The notes below the pieces were generated by a model that searched no databases, was not told the DNA's origin, and was given only the letters and a program-made list of their open reading frames with translations. A stretch of 64,000 nucleotides of DNA, taken from RPQJ01 sp963746325 (GTDB lineage Bacteria > Pseudomonadota > Gammaproteobacteria > Steroidobacterales > Steroidobacteraceae). This document shows, piece by piece, positions 37,709 to 46,205 of the stretch. Location of the stretch: positions 186,001-250,000 of the forward strand of contig CAVVBC010000005.1 in assembly GCA_963746325.1 (NCBI GenBank). Reading direction: 5' to 3'. The position numbers and the translations under genes are program-made. How positions within the stretch are numbered: position 1 is the first letter of the stretch; every line of letters starts with the position of its first letter.

Positions 37709-38896
37709 ATGCTGCCGCTGCTGCAAGGAATCCGGATCCTCGACTTCACGACGATCGTGCTCGGCCCCTATGCGACGCAGACGCTGGGCGACCTCGGCGC
37801 GGACGTGATCAAGATCGAGCCGCTGCAGGGCGACCTGTTTCGTGCGGTGCGGCCGGGCCGTTCGCGCTCGATGGGCGCTGCATTCATGGGATTCAACCGC
37901 AACAAACGCTCGCTGGCGATCGACCTGAAGCGCGCTGAATCGCGCGCCGTCCTGGAGCGACTGGTCGCGGGTGCCGACGCAGTCGTGCACAACATGCGGC
38001 CGAAGGCAGCGGCATCGCTCGGGCTCGGTTATCGCCAACTCAAGCGCCAGAAGCCGGACCTGGTGTACGCCTTTGCAGCGGGCTATGACCAGAGCGGACC
38101 GAATGCGAACGAGCCCGCGTACGACGACATCATCCAGGCCGCGAGCGGTGTCGCCGCACTCAACGCGAATGCCGCAGGCGAACCGCGCTATCTGTCGACG
38201 ATCCTCTGCGACAAGGTGGGTGGCCTGCACCTCGCGATCGCGATCGCCACCGGGCTCGCACGGCGTGCGCGCACCGGGCTGGGATGCTGCATCGAGGCAC
38301 CCATGTTCGAAAGCACCGTCGCCTTCCTGATGTCGGAGCAACTCGGCGGTGAAAGTTTCGTGCCGCCGTTGGGAGCAACGGGCTACGACCGCCTCTCGGC
38401 GCCGAATCGGCGTCCATATCCGACCCGGGACGGCTACATGGCCATCCTTCCTTACAACACCGCGCACTGGACCGCGTTCTTCGAACTGATCGGTCGGCCT
38501 GAACTCGCGCATTCGCCGCAGGTGCAGGACCCGGTGTTGCGCAGCCAGGGGGTCGATGCGCTGTACGCGCTGATTGCCGAAGTAGCACCGACGCGCACGA
38601 CCGCGGAGTGGCAAGCCTGCCTGCGTGAGGCAGACATCCCGTGCGCACGCGTGAATTCGGTGGGTGAACTGCTGCGCGACCCGCACCTGCAGGCCACGGA
38701 GTTTTTTCGCGAGTACGACCACCCCACCGAGGGCCGCATGCGCGGCACTCGTCCGCCTTTTCGCTGGCATGGCGGTGAAGAGCGGGAAGACCGGCCGGCG
38801 CCTCGGCCCGGCACCGATGGCCGCGACGTCCTGCGGGAGGCCGGCCTCACCGACGGGGAAATCGACGCGCTGCTTGCCGACGGGGTGATCGGGTAA
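37709..38896 (+). CDS. CaiB/BaiF family CoA-transferase
   Basis: A 395-residue family III CoA-transferase. It begins MLPLLQGIRILDFTTIVLGPYATQ, with the nucleophile Asp expected in the AYDDIIQAASGVAA region and the tail NSVGELLRDPHLQATEFF typical of the family. It transfers CoA between organic acids; the acids are unknown. Divergent from the racemase-like paralogue with about 110 bases between starts. It completes the acyl-CoA gene block. Confidence 0.88.
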   Translation: MLPLLQGIRILDFTTIVLGPYATQTLGDLGADVIKIEPLQGDLFRAVRPGRSRSMGAAFMGFNRNKRSLAIDLKRAESRAVLERLVAGADAVVHNMRPKAAASLGLGYRQLKRQKPDLVYAFAAGYDQSGPNANEPAYDDIIQAASGVAALNANAAGEPRYLSTILCDKVGGLHLAIAIATGLARRARTGLGCCIEAPMFESTVAFLMSEQLGGESFVPPLGATGYDRLSAPNRRPYPTRDGYMAILPYNTAHWTAFFELIGRPELAHSPQVQDPVLRSQGVDALYALIAEVAPTRTTAEWQACLREADIPCARVNSVGELLRDPHLQATEFFREYDHPTEGRMRGTRPPFRWHGGEEREDRPAPRPGTDGRDVLREAGLTDGEIDALLADGVIG

Positions 38897-38913
38897 GAGC
38901 CTTCAGGTCGGTA

Positions 38914-38959
38914 TTTTTACCCGGACTTTATTGACGTTCTGATTTTACCCGGGTAAATT
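38914..38959 (+). promoter_or_regulatory. Promoter with palindromic operator upstream of DUF2239 gene
   Basis: TTGACG (38931-38936) and TAAATT (38954-38959) are 17 bases apart, a good sigma-70 pair. The perfect palindrome TTTACCCGGGTAAA (38944-38957) covers the spacer end and -10. A second half-site TTTTTACCCGG (38914-38924) lies just before the -35. This looks like a repressor site; the regulator is unknown. Confidence 0.6.
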
Positions 38960-38995
38960 CTGCGTCCCGCGATTCGCGGTGCCCAAGCCGCGACC

Positions 38996-39602
38996 ATGTC
39001 CGACCCTGCCTCGTCGTTTTCCCATCTCGCGTTCGCCGGCGACGAGATCATCGCCCGCGGGGCGTTGCCCGACGTCGCCCTGGCCGTGCACCGCGCGCTG
39101 CAGTCCGGCGAGCAACGGTCGGTGATCGTGCTCGAGTCCGCGACGTCGCAGGTTGTCGATCTCGACCTGCGCGGCTCGGACCAGGACATCGTGCAGCGAC
39201 TGGACCCGGCAGCGGACTGCACGTCGACTGAATCACCCAATCGCGCGCCGGGACCCGGTCGCCCCCGCCTGGGCGTCGTATCACGCGAGGTTTCGCTGCT
39301 GCCGCGGCACTGGGACTGGCTCAAGTCGCAGCGCGGCGGCGCATCGGCCACGTTGCGCCGACTGGTCGATGAAGCGCGTCAACCAAAGCCGCGGGCGTGA
39401 TGAGACGTCGAGGTTGCAGGAAGCCATCGACCGCTACCTGCGTGTGATGGCGGGCGATCGACCGAATTACGAAGAGGCGTTGCGTGCGTTCTACGCCCAT
39501 CGCGACGCGGACTTGCGCGACCTCGTCGCGGCATGGCCGGCCGACGTGCGCTCGCACCTCGACGTCCTGCTGCAACGCTACCGCGAGGCACGGTCAGCAT
39601 GA
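38996..39602 (+). CDS. DUF2239 family protein, frameshifted
   Basis: The first frame (MSDPASSFSHLAFAG to VDEARQPK) carries the DUF2239 landmarks GRPRLGVVSREVSLLPRHWDWL and GGASATLRRLVDEA. It then stops, but the family continues one frame over from about 39390: RDETSRLQEAIDRYLRVMAG, NYEEALRAFYAHRDADLRDLVAAW and ADVRSHLDVLL. The whole would be about 200 residues, the usual size. Function of the family is unknown. The strong promoter and operator upstream suggest tight regulation. Confidence 0.75.
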
Positions 39603-41194
39603 GCGCCGCACCTGCACAGGCGAGTGCCGCGATGCTCACGCAGGGATCGATCCCGCGCCAGGTACTCACGATGGCCGCGCCCATCGCGATCGGCATGGTG
39701 TTCCAGTCGCTGTATTACCTGGTCGACCTGTACTTCGTCGGTGCGCTCGGTGATGCAGCGATCGCGGGAGTGAGCGCGGCGGGCAACGTCACGTTCGTCG
39801 TCATCGCGCTCACGCAGGTGCTTGCGGTGGGTACGGTGGCGCTCGTCGCCCAGGCCCTCGGACGCGGCGACCGCGCCGACGCGCAACTGGTCTTCAACCA
39901 GTGCCTGTCACTCTCCGCCGTCTTCACCGCCGGCACGCTGGTGGCCGGATACGCGCTCACACCCGCCTACATGCGAACCCTCGGCGCCGATGCCGCGACA
40001 GCCGCGGCGGGCACGGACTACCTGCGCTGGTACCTGCCGGGACTGGCGTTGCAGTTCGCATTGGTCTCAATGGGTGCCGCATTGCGCGGCTCGGGCATCG
40101 TGAAGCCCGCGATCGTGGTGCAGGTGCTCACGGTCATCATCAACGCCGTCCTGGCGCCCGTGCTGATTGCAGGCTGGGGCACGGGCAAGCCGCTCGGCGT
40201 CGCGGGCGCCGGGCTCGCGAGCACGCTGGCGATCCTGCTCGGTGTGGTCGTGCTGTGGCGAATGTTCCACCGGCTCGAGCACGACGTCGCAGTCGAGACC
40301 GCGTTGTTGCGGCCGCAGCGCGCGACGTGGGCGCGCATCCTGCGCATCGGCACGCCCGCGGGGGCGGAGTTCCTGATCCTGTTCGTGATCATGGCGGCGA
40401 TCTACGCCGTGATCCGGCCCTTCGGCGCCGACGCCCAGGCGGGCTTCGGCATCGGCAATCGCATCAACCAGGTGATGTTCCTGCCCGTGATGGCCATTGC
40501 CTTCGCTGCCGCGCCGGTCGCCGGACAGAATTTCGGTGCGCAGTTGCATGACCGCGTGCGCGAAACCTTCCGGTTCGCCGCGATCTTCGGCAGTGCCGTG
40601 ATGCTGCTGATGACGGCGCTTTGCCACTGGCAGCCGGCCCGACTCGTCGGAATCTTCACGGACGACGCGCAGGTCATCGACGTCGGTCGCGACTTCCTGC
40701 AGATGATCTCCTGGAACTACGTCGCGTCCGGATTGATCATGACCTGTTCCGGCATGTTCCAGGCGCTGGGGAACACCTTGCCCTCACTGCTCAGCAGCTT
40801 CACGCGCGTACTGACCTTTGTCGTACCCGTCTTCCTGCTGGCGCAAACAAGGGACTTCCAGCTGCATGACGTCTGGGTGCTCTCGATCGCGACGACGGCG
40901 TTGCAGGCCGTGATCAGCCTGGCGCTGCTGCGACGCGAGTTCTCACGCAGACTGAGGTTGACGGCCCGCGTGTTCCGGGCACCGGAGGCTTTTCCGGTGG
41001 CCCCGCGAAGCACTGCGCGATCTCCATCCACTGCAGGGCGCTGTCACCGCTCACGACGCAGCGCCGTGTCGCGCACGTTGCGTGTCTGCGTGACGACGCG
41101 GCAGAAATCCACCGCGCTGCCCTCGATGCGGGCTGACGCATTCGCGTCGTTCCATTCCCACGTCGCGCCCGATGGGCTGGTGAGACGCACGTAA
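39599..41194 (+). CDS. MATE family efflux transporter
   Basis: A multidrug and toxin extrusion transporter with twelve helices in two bundles. SIPRQVLTMAAPIAIGMVFQSLYYLVDLYFVG is the MATE start, and later VAGAGLASTLAILLG and QNFGAQLHDRVRETF are family-like. The start is ATG 39599, overlapping the DUF2239 stop. The last about 65 residues (after SRRLRLTARVF) have no membrane or family features and overlap the convergent gene, so the true stop has probably been lost by an indel near 40990. Expected to expel cationic compounds using an ion gradient. Confidence 0.87.
   Translation: MSAAPAQASAAMLTQGSIPRQVLTMAAPIAIGMVFQSLYYLVDLYFVGALGDAAIAGVSAAGNVTFVVIALTQVLAVGTVALVAQALGRGDRADAQLVFNQCLSLSAVFTAGTLVAGYALTPAYMRTLGADAATAAAGTDYLRWYLPGLALQFALVSMGAALRGSGIVKPAIVVQVLTVIINAVLAPVLIAGWGTGKPLGVAGAGLASTLAILLGVVVLWRMFHRLEHDVAVETALLRPQRATWARILRIGTPAGAEFLILFVIMAAIYAVIRPFGADAQAGFGIGNRINQVMFLPVMAIAFAAAPVAGQNFGAQLHDRVRETFRFAAIFGSAVMLLMTALCHWQPARLVGIFTDDAQVIDVGRDFLQMISWNYVASGLIMTCSGMFQALGNTLPSLLSSFTRVLTFVVPVFLLAQTRDFQLHDVWVLSIATTALQAVISLALLRREFSRRLRLTARVFRAPEAFPVAPRSTARSPSTAGRCHRSRRSAVSRTLRVCVTTRQKSTALPSMRADAFASFHSHVAPDGLVRRT
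40980..40999. terminator. Short hairpin at the convergent MATE/TIGR03084 junction
   Basis: CACCGGA (40980-40986) and TCCGGTG (40993-40999) form a 7-base stem with a TTT-containing loop. It lies where both convergent genes would normally end and may be the original bidirectional terminator. Confidence 0.4.
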
Positions 41195-41775
41195 GGTTGC
41201 TCGGCGGGCACCTCGCGCTGGTGGACCTTGAATGACCAGCCGAACGTGTTGACGCCCATCACGGCGATGTTGCGCAGGCGGTCGTGCTCGACCCGCTCGA
41301 GCCCCAGCGCGTCATAGATGGCCTGGCCGTGGGCCCAGGTCTCCATCTGGCGCGCGCTCATGAACGAACGCGCACTCATGTCGGGCCCGGCCCAGCCGAG
41401 CCGCTGGTCCGGAGCGAACTTTTCGAAAGTCGCGGCGAGCTGCTCGTACTGTTCGCGCCAGCGCGCGAGCAGGGCCGGGCCGGCGCACCCGTGCAACCAG
41501 CGTCTGGTGTAATCGGCGAAGGAAGTTCCTGCCGCGCGGGCCGCATGCACCTCGCGGAACAGCGCGTGCACTTCCTCGCGGCTGCGCGCAGCGACCGCGG
41601 CGGCGTAGTCGGAGAAATTCAGGTGTCCAAGGATGTCGTCGAACGTCCAGCCCTTGAATTGGGTGGGCCGGAGCCATGCCGCGGCAGGTGCTGCGACCAG
41701 CACGGCGTGGAGCTCGTCGCACTCGGCGCGGAAGTCCAGCGCCTGGCTCAGGCCGGCAGCGCTTGCAGCACTCAT
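41044..41775 (-). CDS. TIGR03084 family DinB-like protein, C-terminus frameshifted
   Basis: A DinB/maleylpyruvate-isomerase-fold protein. It begins MSAASAAGLSQALDFRAECDEL; GWTFDDILGHLNFSDYAAA and SARQMETWAHGQAIYDALG carry the His and Asp residues expected to bind metal. The frame stops after NVRDTALRRER, but the usual family ending continues in another frame: VVSGDSALQWMEIAQCFAGPP. One extra base near 41050-41056 accounts for it. Substrate unknown. The restored protein would run to about 40985, close to the junction hairpin. Confidence 0.8.
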   Translation of the reverse strand: MSAASAAGLSQALDFRAECDELHAVLVAAPAAAWLRPTQFKGWTFDDILGHLNFSDYAAAVAARSREEVHALFREVHAARAAGTSFADYTRRWLHGCAGPALLARWREQYEQLAATFEKFAPDQRLGWAGPDMSARSFMSARQMETWAHGQAIYDALGLERVEHDRLRNIAVMGVNTFGWSFKVHQREVPAEQPYVRLTSPSGATWEWNDANASARIEGSAVDFCRVVTQTRNVRDTALRRER

Positions 41776-41798
41776 CGTCGCGTTCTCCCGCGGCAGCA

Positions 41799-41860
41799 GG
41801 CAAGGCCAGGTGGGGGCCCGGAGCATTGGTAACCCCCACCTGGACCGTGCAGGCCTTGCC
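41799..41860 (-). terminator. Large inverted repeat after ftsZ
   Basis: CCAGGTGGGGG (41806-41816) pairs with CCCCCACCTGG (41833-41843), and GGCAAGG outside with CCTTGCC (41854-41860). Placed 33 bases after the ftsZ stop, it probably ends the dcw transcript, though no long T-run follows. Confidence 0.6.
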
Positions 41861-41892
41861 CGAGGCTGGCGGGCAAGGCGGTCGTCGTCGCG

Positions 41893-43062
41893 TCAGTCGG
41901 CCTGTCGGCGCAGGAAGGTCGGAATGTCGAGGAACTCGTCGTTGCGGTCGAGCGCCAGGCCGTCACCGACGGCACGCGCACGGTCGCGCAGGCGCGGCGG
42001 CGTGTCGTAGCCCGAGTAGTCGCCCGGCGCGATCGGCGCGCGGCGGCGATCGGCGCCGCGACCCACGCCCTGCACGATCGTCGGCTGCGGCACGGCCTTG
42101 GCCACGGCGCGGCCGATGCCCGTCGCCACCACGGTCACGCGGATCTGGTCGGTCATTTCCGGATCGATCACGTAGCCGACCACGACGGTGGCGTCGTCCG
42201 AGGCGAACTGCTTCACGGTCTCGCCGACGAGGTGGAACTCGCTCGTGCGCAAGTCCATGCCTGCGGTGACGTTGATCAGCAGGCCGTGGGCGCCCGACAG
42301 GTTCACGTCCTCGAGCAGCGGGCTCGAGATGGCCGCCTCGGCGGCAGCGCGTGCGCGGTTCTCGCCGGTTGCATGGCCGGATCCCATCATCGCCATGCCG
42401 GTTTCGGCCATGACGGTGCGCACGTCGGCGAAGTCGACGTTGATCATGCCTGGGCGCGTGATCAGCTCGGCGATGCCCTGCACTGCGCCCTGCAGCACCT
42501 GGTTCGCCGTCTTGAATGCGTCGAGCAGCGTCATGTCGCCGCCGAGCACGGTGAGCAGCTTCTGGTTCGGAATGGTGATCAGCGAGTCGACGTACTTGTG
42601 CAGCTCGTTGATGCCCTGGTCGGCCAGCGAGGTGCGCTTGTTGCCTTCCATCTCGAACGGCTTCGTCACGACGGCGACGGTCAGGATGCCGAGCTCCTTG
42701 GCGACCTGCGCGACGATCGGCGCGGCGCCCGTGCCCGTGCCGCCGCCCATGCCGGCCGTGATGAAGATCATGTCCGAGCCTTCGATCAGCTCGATGATGC
42801 GGTCGCGGTCTTCCATCGCAGCCTGGCGGCCGACTTCCGGGTCGGCGCCTGCGCCGAGGCCCTTGGTGATGTTGGAGCCGATCTGCAGGCTCGTCTTCAC
42901 CTTGGAGTGCTTGAGCGCCTGGGCATCGGTGTTGATGCAGACGAAGTCGACGCCTTCGATGCCCGAGTTGACCATGTGAGTGACGGCGTTGCCGCCGCCG
43001 CCGCCCACGCCTACGACCTTGATGACCGCGCCTTGGTTTTCCGTGTCTGCGAGTACGAACAT
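41893..43062 (-). CDS. ftsZ: Cell division protein FtsZ
   Basis: The tubulin-like GTPase that forms the division ring. 389 residues. GTP-binding segments GVGGGGGNAVTHMV and GGGTGTGAAPIVAQVAKELG are intact, the T7-loop region includes NVDFADVRTVM, and the C-terminal FtsA/ZipA-binding peptide is DEFLDIPTFLRRQAD. The disordered linker is short. It is the last gene of the dcw cluster, 152 bases after ftsA, the largest gap in the cluster. lpxC does not follow it, which is unusual. Confidence 0.98.
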   Translation of the reverse strand: MFVLADTENQGAVIKVVGVGGGGGNAVTHMVNSGIEGVDFVCINTDAQALKHSKVKTSLQIGSNITKGLGAGADPEVGRQAAMEDRDRIIELIEGSDMIFITAGMGGGTGTGAAPIVAQVAKELGILTVAVVTKPFEMEGNKRTSLADQGINELHKYVDSLITIPNQKLLTVLGGDMTLLDAFKTANQVLQGAVQGIAELITRPGMINVDFADVRTVMAETGMAMMGSGHATGENRARAAAEAAISSPLLEDVNLSGAHGLLINVTAGMDLRTSEFHLVGETVKQFASDDATVVVGYVIDPEMTDQIRVTVVATGIGRAVAKAVPQPTIVQGVGRGADRRRAPIAPGDYSGYDTPPRLRDRARAVGDGLALDRNDEFLDIPTFLRRQAD

Positions 43063-43165
43063 GTTGTGCTGCTCCGTAAAGAAATGACTAGTGAGTCGTG
43101 ACTAGTGACCGTTGCCTGGCGCGGCAGCCTTTACCGCGCCACTGAAAATCCATGCTGCCCTTCCG

Positions 43166-43210
43166 ACCAGCTCCTTCCTGCCCTTCCTGCCCTTCCTGTC
43201 CTTCCCGTCC
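43166..43210 (-). repeat. Purine-rich tandem repeat between ftsA and ftsZ
   Basis: Read on the coding (minus) strand, short units GGAAGGGCA and GGAAGGACA repeat four to five times just after the ftsA stop. Each unit resembles a Shine-Dalgarno sequence, though they are 100 bases from the ftsZ ATG. ACTAGTGA words occur nearby (43088-43107). Confidence 0.6.
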
Positions 43211-43214
43211 TGCC

Positions 43215-44444
43215 TCAGAAATTCCCCTTGAACCAGTCCTTCATCCGCTGCAGGGTCTTGCGCGTGCCCATGCCGTGCGGCGAAGGGTGCACGTGGCGCG
43301 TGCTGCGGCCGAAAAGCAGCAGCCCGACGCCCGTCGAATGAATCGGGTTGCGCACGACGTCGACGAGGCCGCTGACGCCCTGCGGCAGGCCGAGCCGTAC
43401 CGGCGCGTGGAAGATCTCCTCGGCGAGCTCGATCACGCCGTCCATCTTCGCGCTGCCGCCCGTGAGGACGATCCCCGCCGCGATCTTGTCGTGGTAGTCC
43501 GAGCGCGCGAGTTCGTCGCGCACCAGCACGAAGATTTCCTCGTAGCGCGCCTCGACGACGCTCGCGAGCGTCTGCCGCGCGAGGCGCCGCGCCGGGCGAT
43601 CGCCCACGCTCGGCACCTCGATGGTTTCGTCCGCATTGGCGAGCTGCGACAGCGCGCACGCGTACTTCACCTTCAGTTCCTCGGCGTGATGCGTCGGCGT
43701 GCGCAGGCTCTGCGCGATGTCGTTGGTGACGAGGTCGCCCGCGATCGGGATGACCGCGGTGTGCCGGATCGCGCCACCGGCAAAGACGGCCACGTCCGTC
43801 GTGCCGCCGCCGATGTCGATGAGGCAGACGCCGAGTTCCTTCTCGTCCTCCGCCAGCACGGCATAACTCGAGGCGAGTTGCTCGAGCACGATGTCCTCGA
43901 CCTCGAGGCCGCAGCGCTGCACGCACTTGACGATGTTCTGCGCTGCGCTCTCGGCGCCGGTCACGATGTGGACCTTGGCTTCGAGGCGCACGCCCGACAT
44001 GCCGACCGGCTCGCGGATGCCGTCCTGCGCGTCGATGATGAATTCCTGCGGCAGGATGTGCAGGATCTTCTGGTCCGCCGGAATGGCGACCGCGCGAGCC
44101 GCGTCGATCACGCGCTCGACGTCGCTCTGCGTCACTTCCTTGTCGCGGATAGCGACGATCCCATGCGAGTTGAGGCTGCGCACGTGGCTGCCCGCGATGC
44201 CGGCGAACACGGAATGGATCTGGCAGCCGGCCATCAGCTCGGCTTCCTCCACCGCGCGCTGGATCGATTGCACGGTCGAGTCGATGTTGACGACGACGCC
44301 GCGCTTCAGGCCGCGCGAAGGATGCGAACCGACGCCCACGACTTCGATCGTGCCGTCCACCGTGAGCTCACCCACGATCGCGACCACCTTCGACGTCCCG
44401 ATGTCGAGCCCGACGAGCAGGTTTCTTTCTGGTTTCCTAGGCAT
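43215..44444 (-). CDS. ftsA: Cell division protein FtsA
   Basis: A 409-residue actin-like protein that tethers FtsZ to the membrane. It begins MPRKPERNLLVGLDIGTSKV (phosphate-1 motif). The 1C domain follows, then CLIDIGGGTTDVAVFAGG (phosphate-2) and GIVLTGGSAKMDGVIELAE (adenosine motif). The C-terminal amphipathic tail QRMKDWFKGNF is the membrane anchor. The ATG lies inside the end of ftsQ (eight-base overlap). Complete. Confidence 0.97.
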   Translation of the reverse strand: MPRKPERNLLVGLDIGTSKVVAIVGELTVDGTIEVVGVGSHPSRGLKRGVVVNIDSTVQSIQRAVEEAELMAGCQIHSVFAGIAGSHVRSLNSHGIVAIRDKEVTQSDVERVIDAARAVAIPADQKILHILPQEFIIDAQDGIREPVGMSGVRLEAKVHIVTGAESAAQNIVKCVQRCGLEVEDIVLEQLASSYAVLAEDEKELGVCLIDIGGGTTDVAVFAGGAIRHTAVIPIAGDLVTNDIAQSLRTPTHHAEELKVKYACALSQLANADETIEVPSVGDRPARRLARQTLASVVEARYEEIFVLVRDELARSDYHDKIAAGIVLTGGSAKMDGVIELAEEIFHAPVRLGLPQGVSGLVDVVRNPIHSTGVGLLLFGRSTRHVHPSPHGMGTRKTLQRMKDWFKGNF

Positions 44445-45237
44445 CTGGGGTCGCGTCCTCCTGCGGGGCGACGGCCAGTGCCGAGCGAGCGTTCCAGCCC
44501 ACGCTGAAGCCGTTCGTGTAACGCATGTCCACGTATTTGATCTCCGCGACGCGCTTGGCCACCATCGGGCTCGCGAGTCGAATGAAACGTTCGAGCCGAT
44601 CCTTGACGTCCTGACGACCGAGCCTGACCTGCAGGCCATCCGCCAGTTCGAGCTCCCAGGCGCCACGATCGTCGAGGCGCACGCCCGTGAGCCGCAGGCC
44701 CGACTCGAGCAGGCGCCCTTGTGCGTCGATGTAAAGTTGCGCCACCTGTGTCTCGCTGCCCTCGGGCCCCTCGAGCAGCGGCAGTTCGGGAGGCACGTAG
44801 CGCGCGTTGCGGATGAACAGTTCGCCGCGTGCGTTCAGCAACCCGGCGTCGTTCCAGCGGGCCGCCGCGACCTCTTCGTTGATGACGACGCGGACCGCGT
44901 CGGGCCAGACCCGCGTGACGACCGCGTTGTCCACCCAGTCGATCGCTTCGACGCGCTTGCGGATGCGATCGAGTTCGATCGAGGCGAGCCCGCCCTGCGC
45001 GACCTGGGCCACGGCGCTCTCGATCTCGGGCGGCGAGACGCGCTGGAAGGCCCCTTCGAGCAGGACGCGACGCACGGGCCGGTCGAGGGCGAAGATCAGC
45101 AGCAGCACCACGACGGCGCAACCTGCGACCACGGCCGCTGTGGTGCCGATGGCATTCCAGTCGAGCCGCTCGAACCAGCGCGGCTCGGCCCGTGTCGCCT
45201 GCTTGCGCGGCTTCTTGCCGAAGAGCGCCATGATCAT
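44437..45237 (-). CDS. ftsQ: Cell division protein FtsQ
   Basis: A 266-residue bitopic membrane protein linking early and late divisome parts. Cytoplasmic start MIMALFGKKPRKQ, one helix (AVVAGCAVVVLLLIFALD), then the POTRA domain (VRRVLLEGAFQRVSPPEIE) and the FtsQ beta domain with WVDNAVVTRVWPDAVRVVINE. The ATG overlaps the ddl stop in an ATGA. Length normal. Confidence 0.95.
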   Translation of the reverse strand: MIMALFGKKPRKQATRAEPRWFERLDWNAIGTTAAVVAGCAVVVLLLIFALDRPVRRVLLEGAFQRVSPPEIESAVAQVAQGGLASIELDRIRKRVEAIDWVDNAVVTRVWPDAVRVVINEEVAAARWNDAGLLNARGELFIRNARYVPPELPLLEGPEGSETQVAQLYIDAQGRLLESGLRLTGVRLDDRGAWELELADGLQVRLGRQDVKDRLERFIRLASPMVAKRVAEIKYVDMRYTNGFSVGWNARSALAVAPQEDATPDA

Positions 45238-46205
45238 CGGCGTGCCCCCGGTGCCTGGCCGCGGCAGCTCGTCTCGAGCACGCGCCAGACCAGATCGTCG
45301 AATTCGATGCCGCGCTGGCGCGCCGCTTTCGGCACCAGCGAATGACTGGTCATGCCCGGGGCGGTATTCACCTCGAGCAGCCAGGGCTTGCCGGCGCGGT
45401 CGCGCATGAAGTCGACGCGACCCCAGCCGCTGCAGCCCGCTGCGAAGAACGCCGCCAGCGTCAGGCTCGCGAGTTCCTGCTCGGCGGCACCGGCGAGGCC
45501 AGGGCACAGATACTGCGTGTCCTCGGCAACGTACTTCGCGTGGTAGTCGTAATACTCGCCCGCCGGCACGATGCGGATCGACGGCAACGCGTCCAGCCCC
45601 AGCACGCCCACGGTGTATTCCTCGCCCTGGATCAGCTGCTCGACCAGCAGCGGGCCCTCGTAGCGCGCGGCAAGTTCAACGGCGGCCGCGAGATCGGCAT
45701 CCTTGAAGCAGCGGGTGATGCCGACGCTCGAACCCTCGCAGGCGGGCTTCACGATCACCGGCAGGCCGAGCTTGTGCGCGGCCGCGACGACGTCCTCGCC
45801 GCGCTGCAGGTTGACGTAGGCCGGCGTCGGCAGGCCGAGCGCGAGCCACACCTGCTTGGTGCGGATCTTGTCCATCGACAGGGCGGAACCGAGCACGCCG
45901 GAGCCGGTGTACGGGACGCCGAGCGCGTCGAGCAGGCCCTGCAGCACGCCGTCTTCACCGCCGCCGCGGTTGCCGTGCAATATGTTGAATACACGGTCAA
46001 ATTTCTGACCGGCCGGCAGCGTCAGCGCAGCGACCAGCGCCGGAATGCCGTCGACCGCGTGCGCGTCGACCCCACGGCGCTGCAGTGCCTCGAGCACGTT
46101 GCGCCCGGAGTCGAGCGACACCTCGCGTTCCGACGAGGTGCCGCCGAGCAGCACCGCGACGCGTCCGAACTGGGCTGGGTCCTTGATCAGCATCGGAGCG
46201 GTCAT
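45234..46205 (-). CDS. ddlB: D-alanine-D-alanine ligase
   Basis: A 323-residue ATP-grasp ligase making the D-Ala-D-Ala end of peptidoglycan precursors. VAVLLGGTSSEREVSLDSG, the ligand loop NILHGNRGGGEDGVLQGLLD (usual HGxxGEDG has a Gly-rich variation here), LPVIVKPACEGSSVGI and LLEVNTAPGMTSHSLVPKAA are all Ddl signatures. Catalytic Ser and Tyr/Lys loop residues are present. Joined to murC and ftsQ by ATGA overlaps. Confidence 0.95.
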   Translation of the reverse strand: MTAPMLIKDPAQFGRVAVLLGGTSSEREVSLDSGRNVLEALQRRGVDAHAVDGIPALVAALTLPAGQKFDRVFNILHGNRGGGEDGVLQGLLDALGVPYTGSGVLGSALSMDKIRTKQVWLALGLPTPAYVNLQRGEDVVAAAHKLGLPVIVKPACEGSSVGITRCFKDADLAAAVELAARYEGPLLVEQLIQGEEYTVGVLGLDALPSIRIVPAGEYYDYHAKYVAEDTQYLCPGLAGAAEQELASLTLAAFFAAGCSGWGRVDFMRDRAGKPWLLEVNTAPGMTSHSLVPKAARQRGIEFDDLVWRVLETSCRGQAPGARR

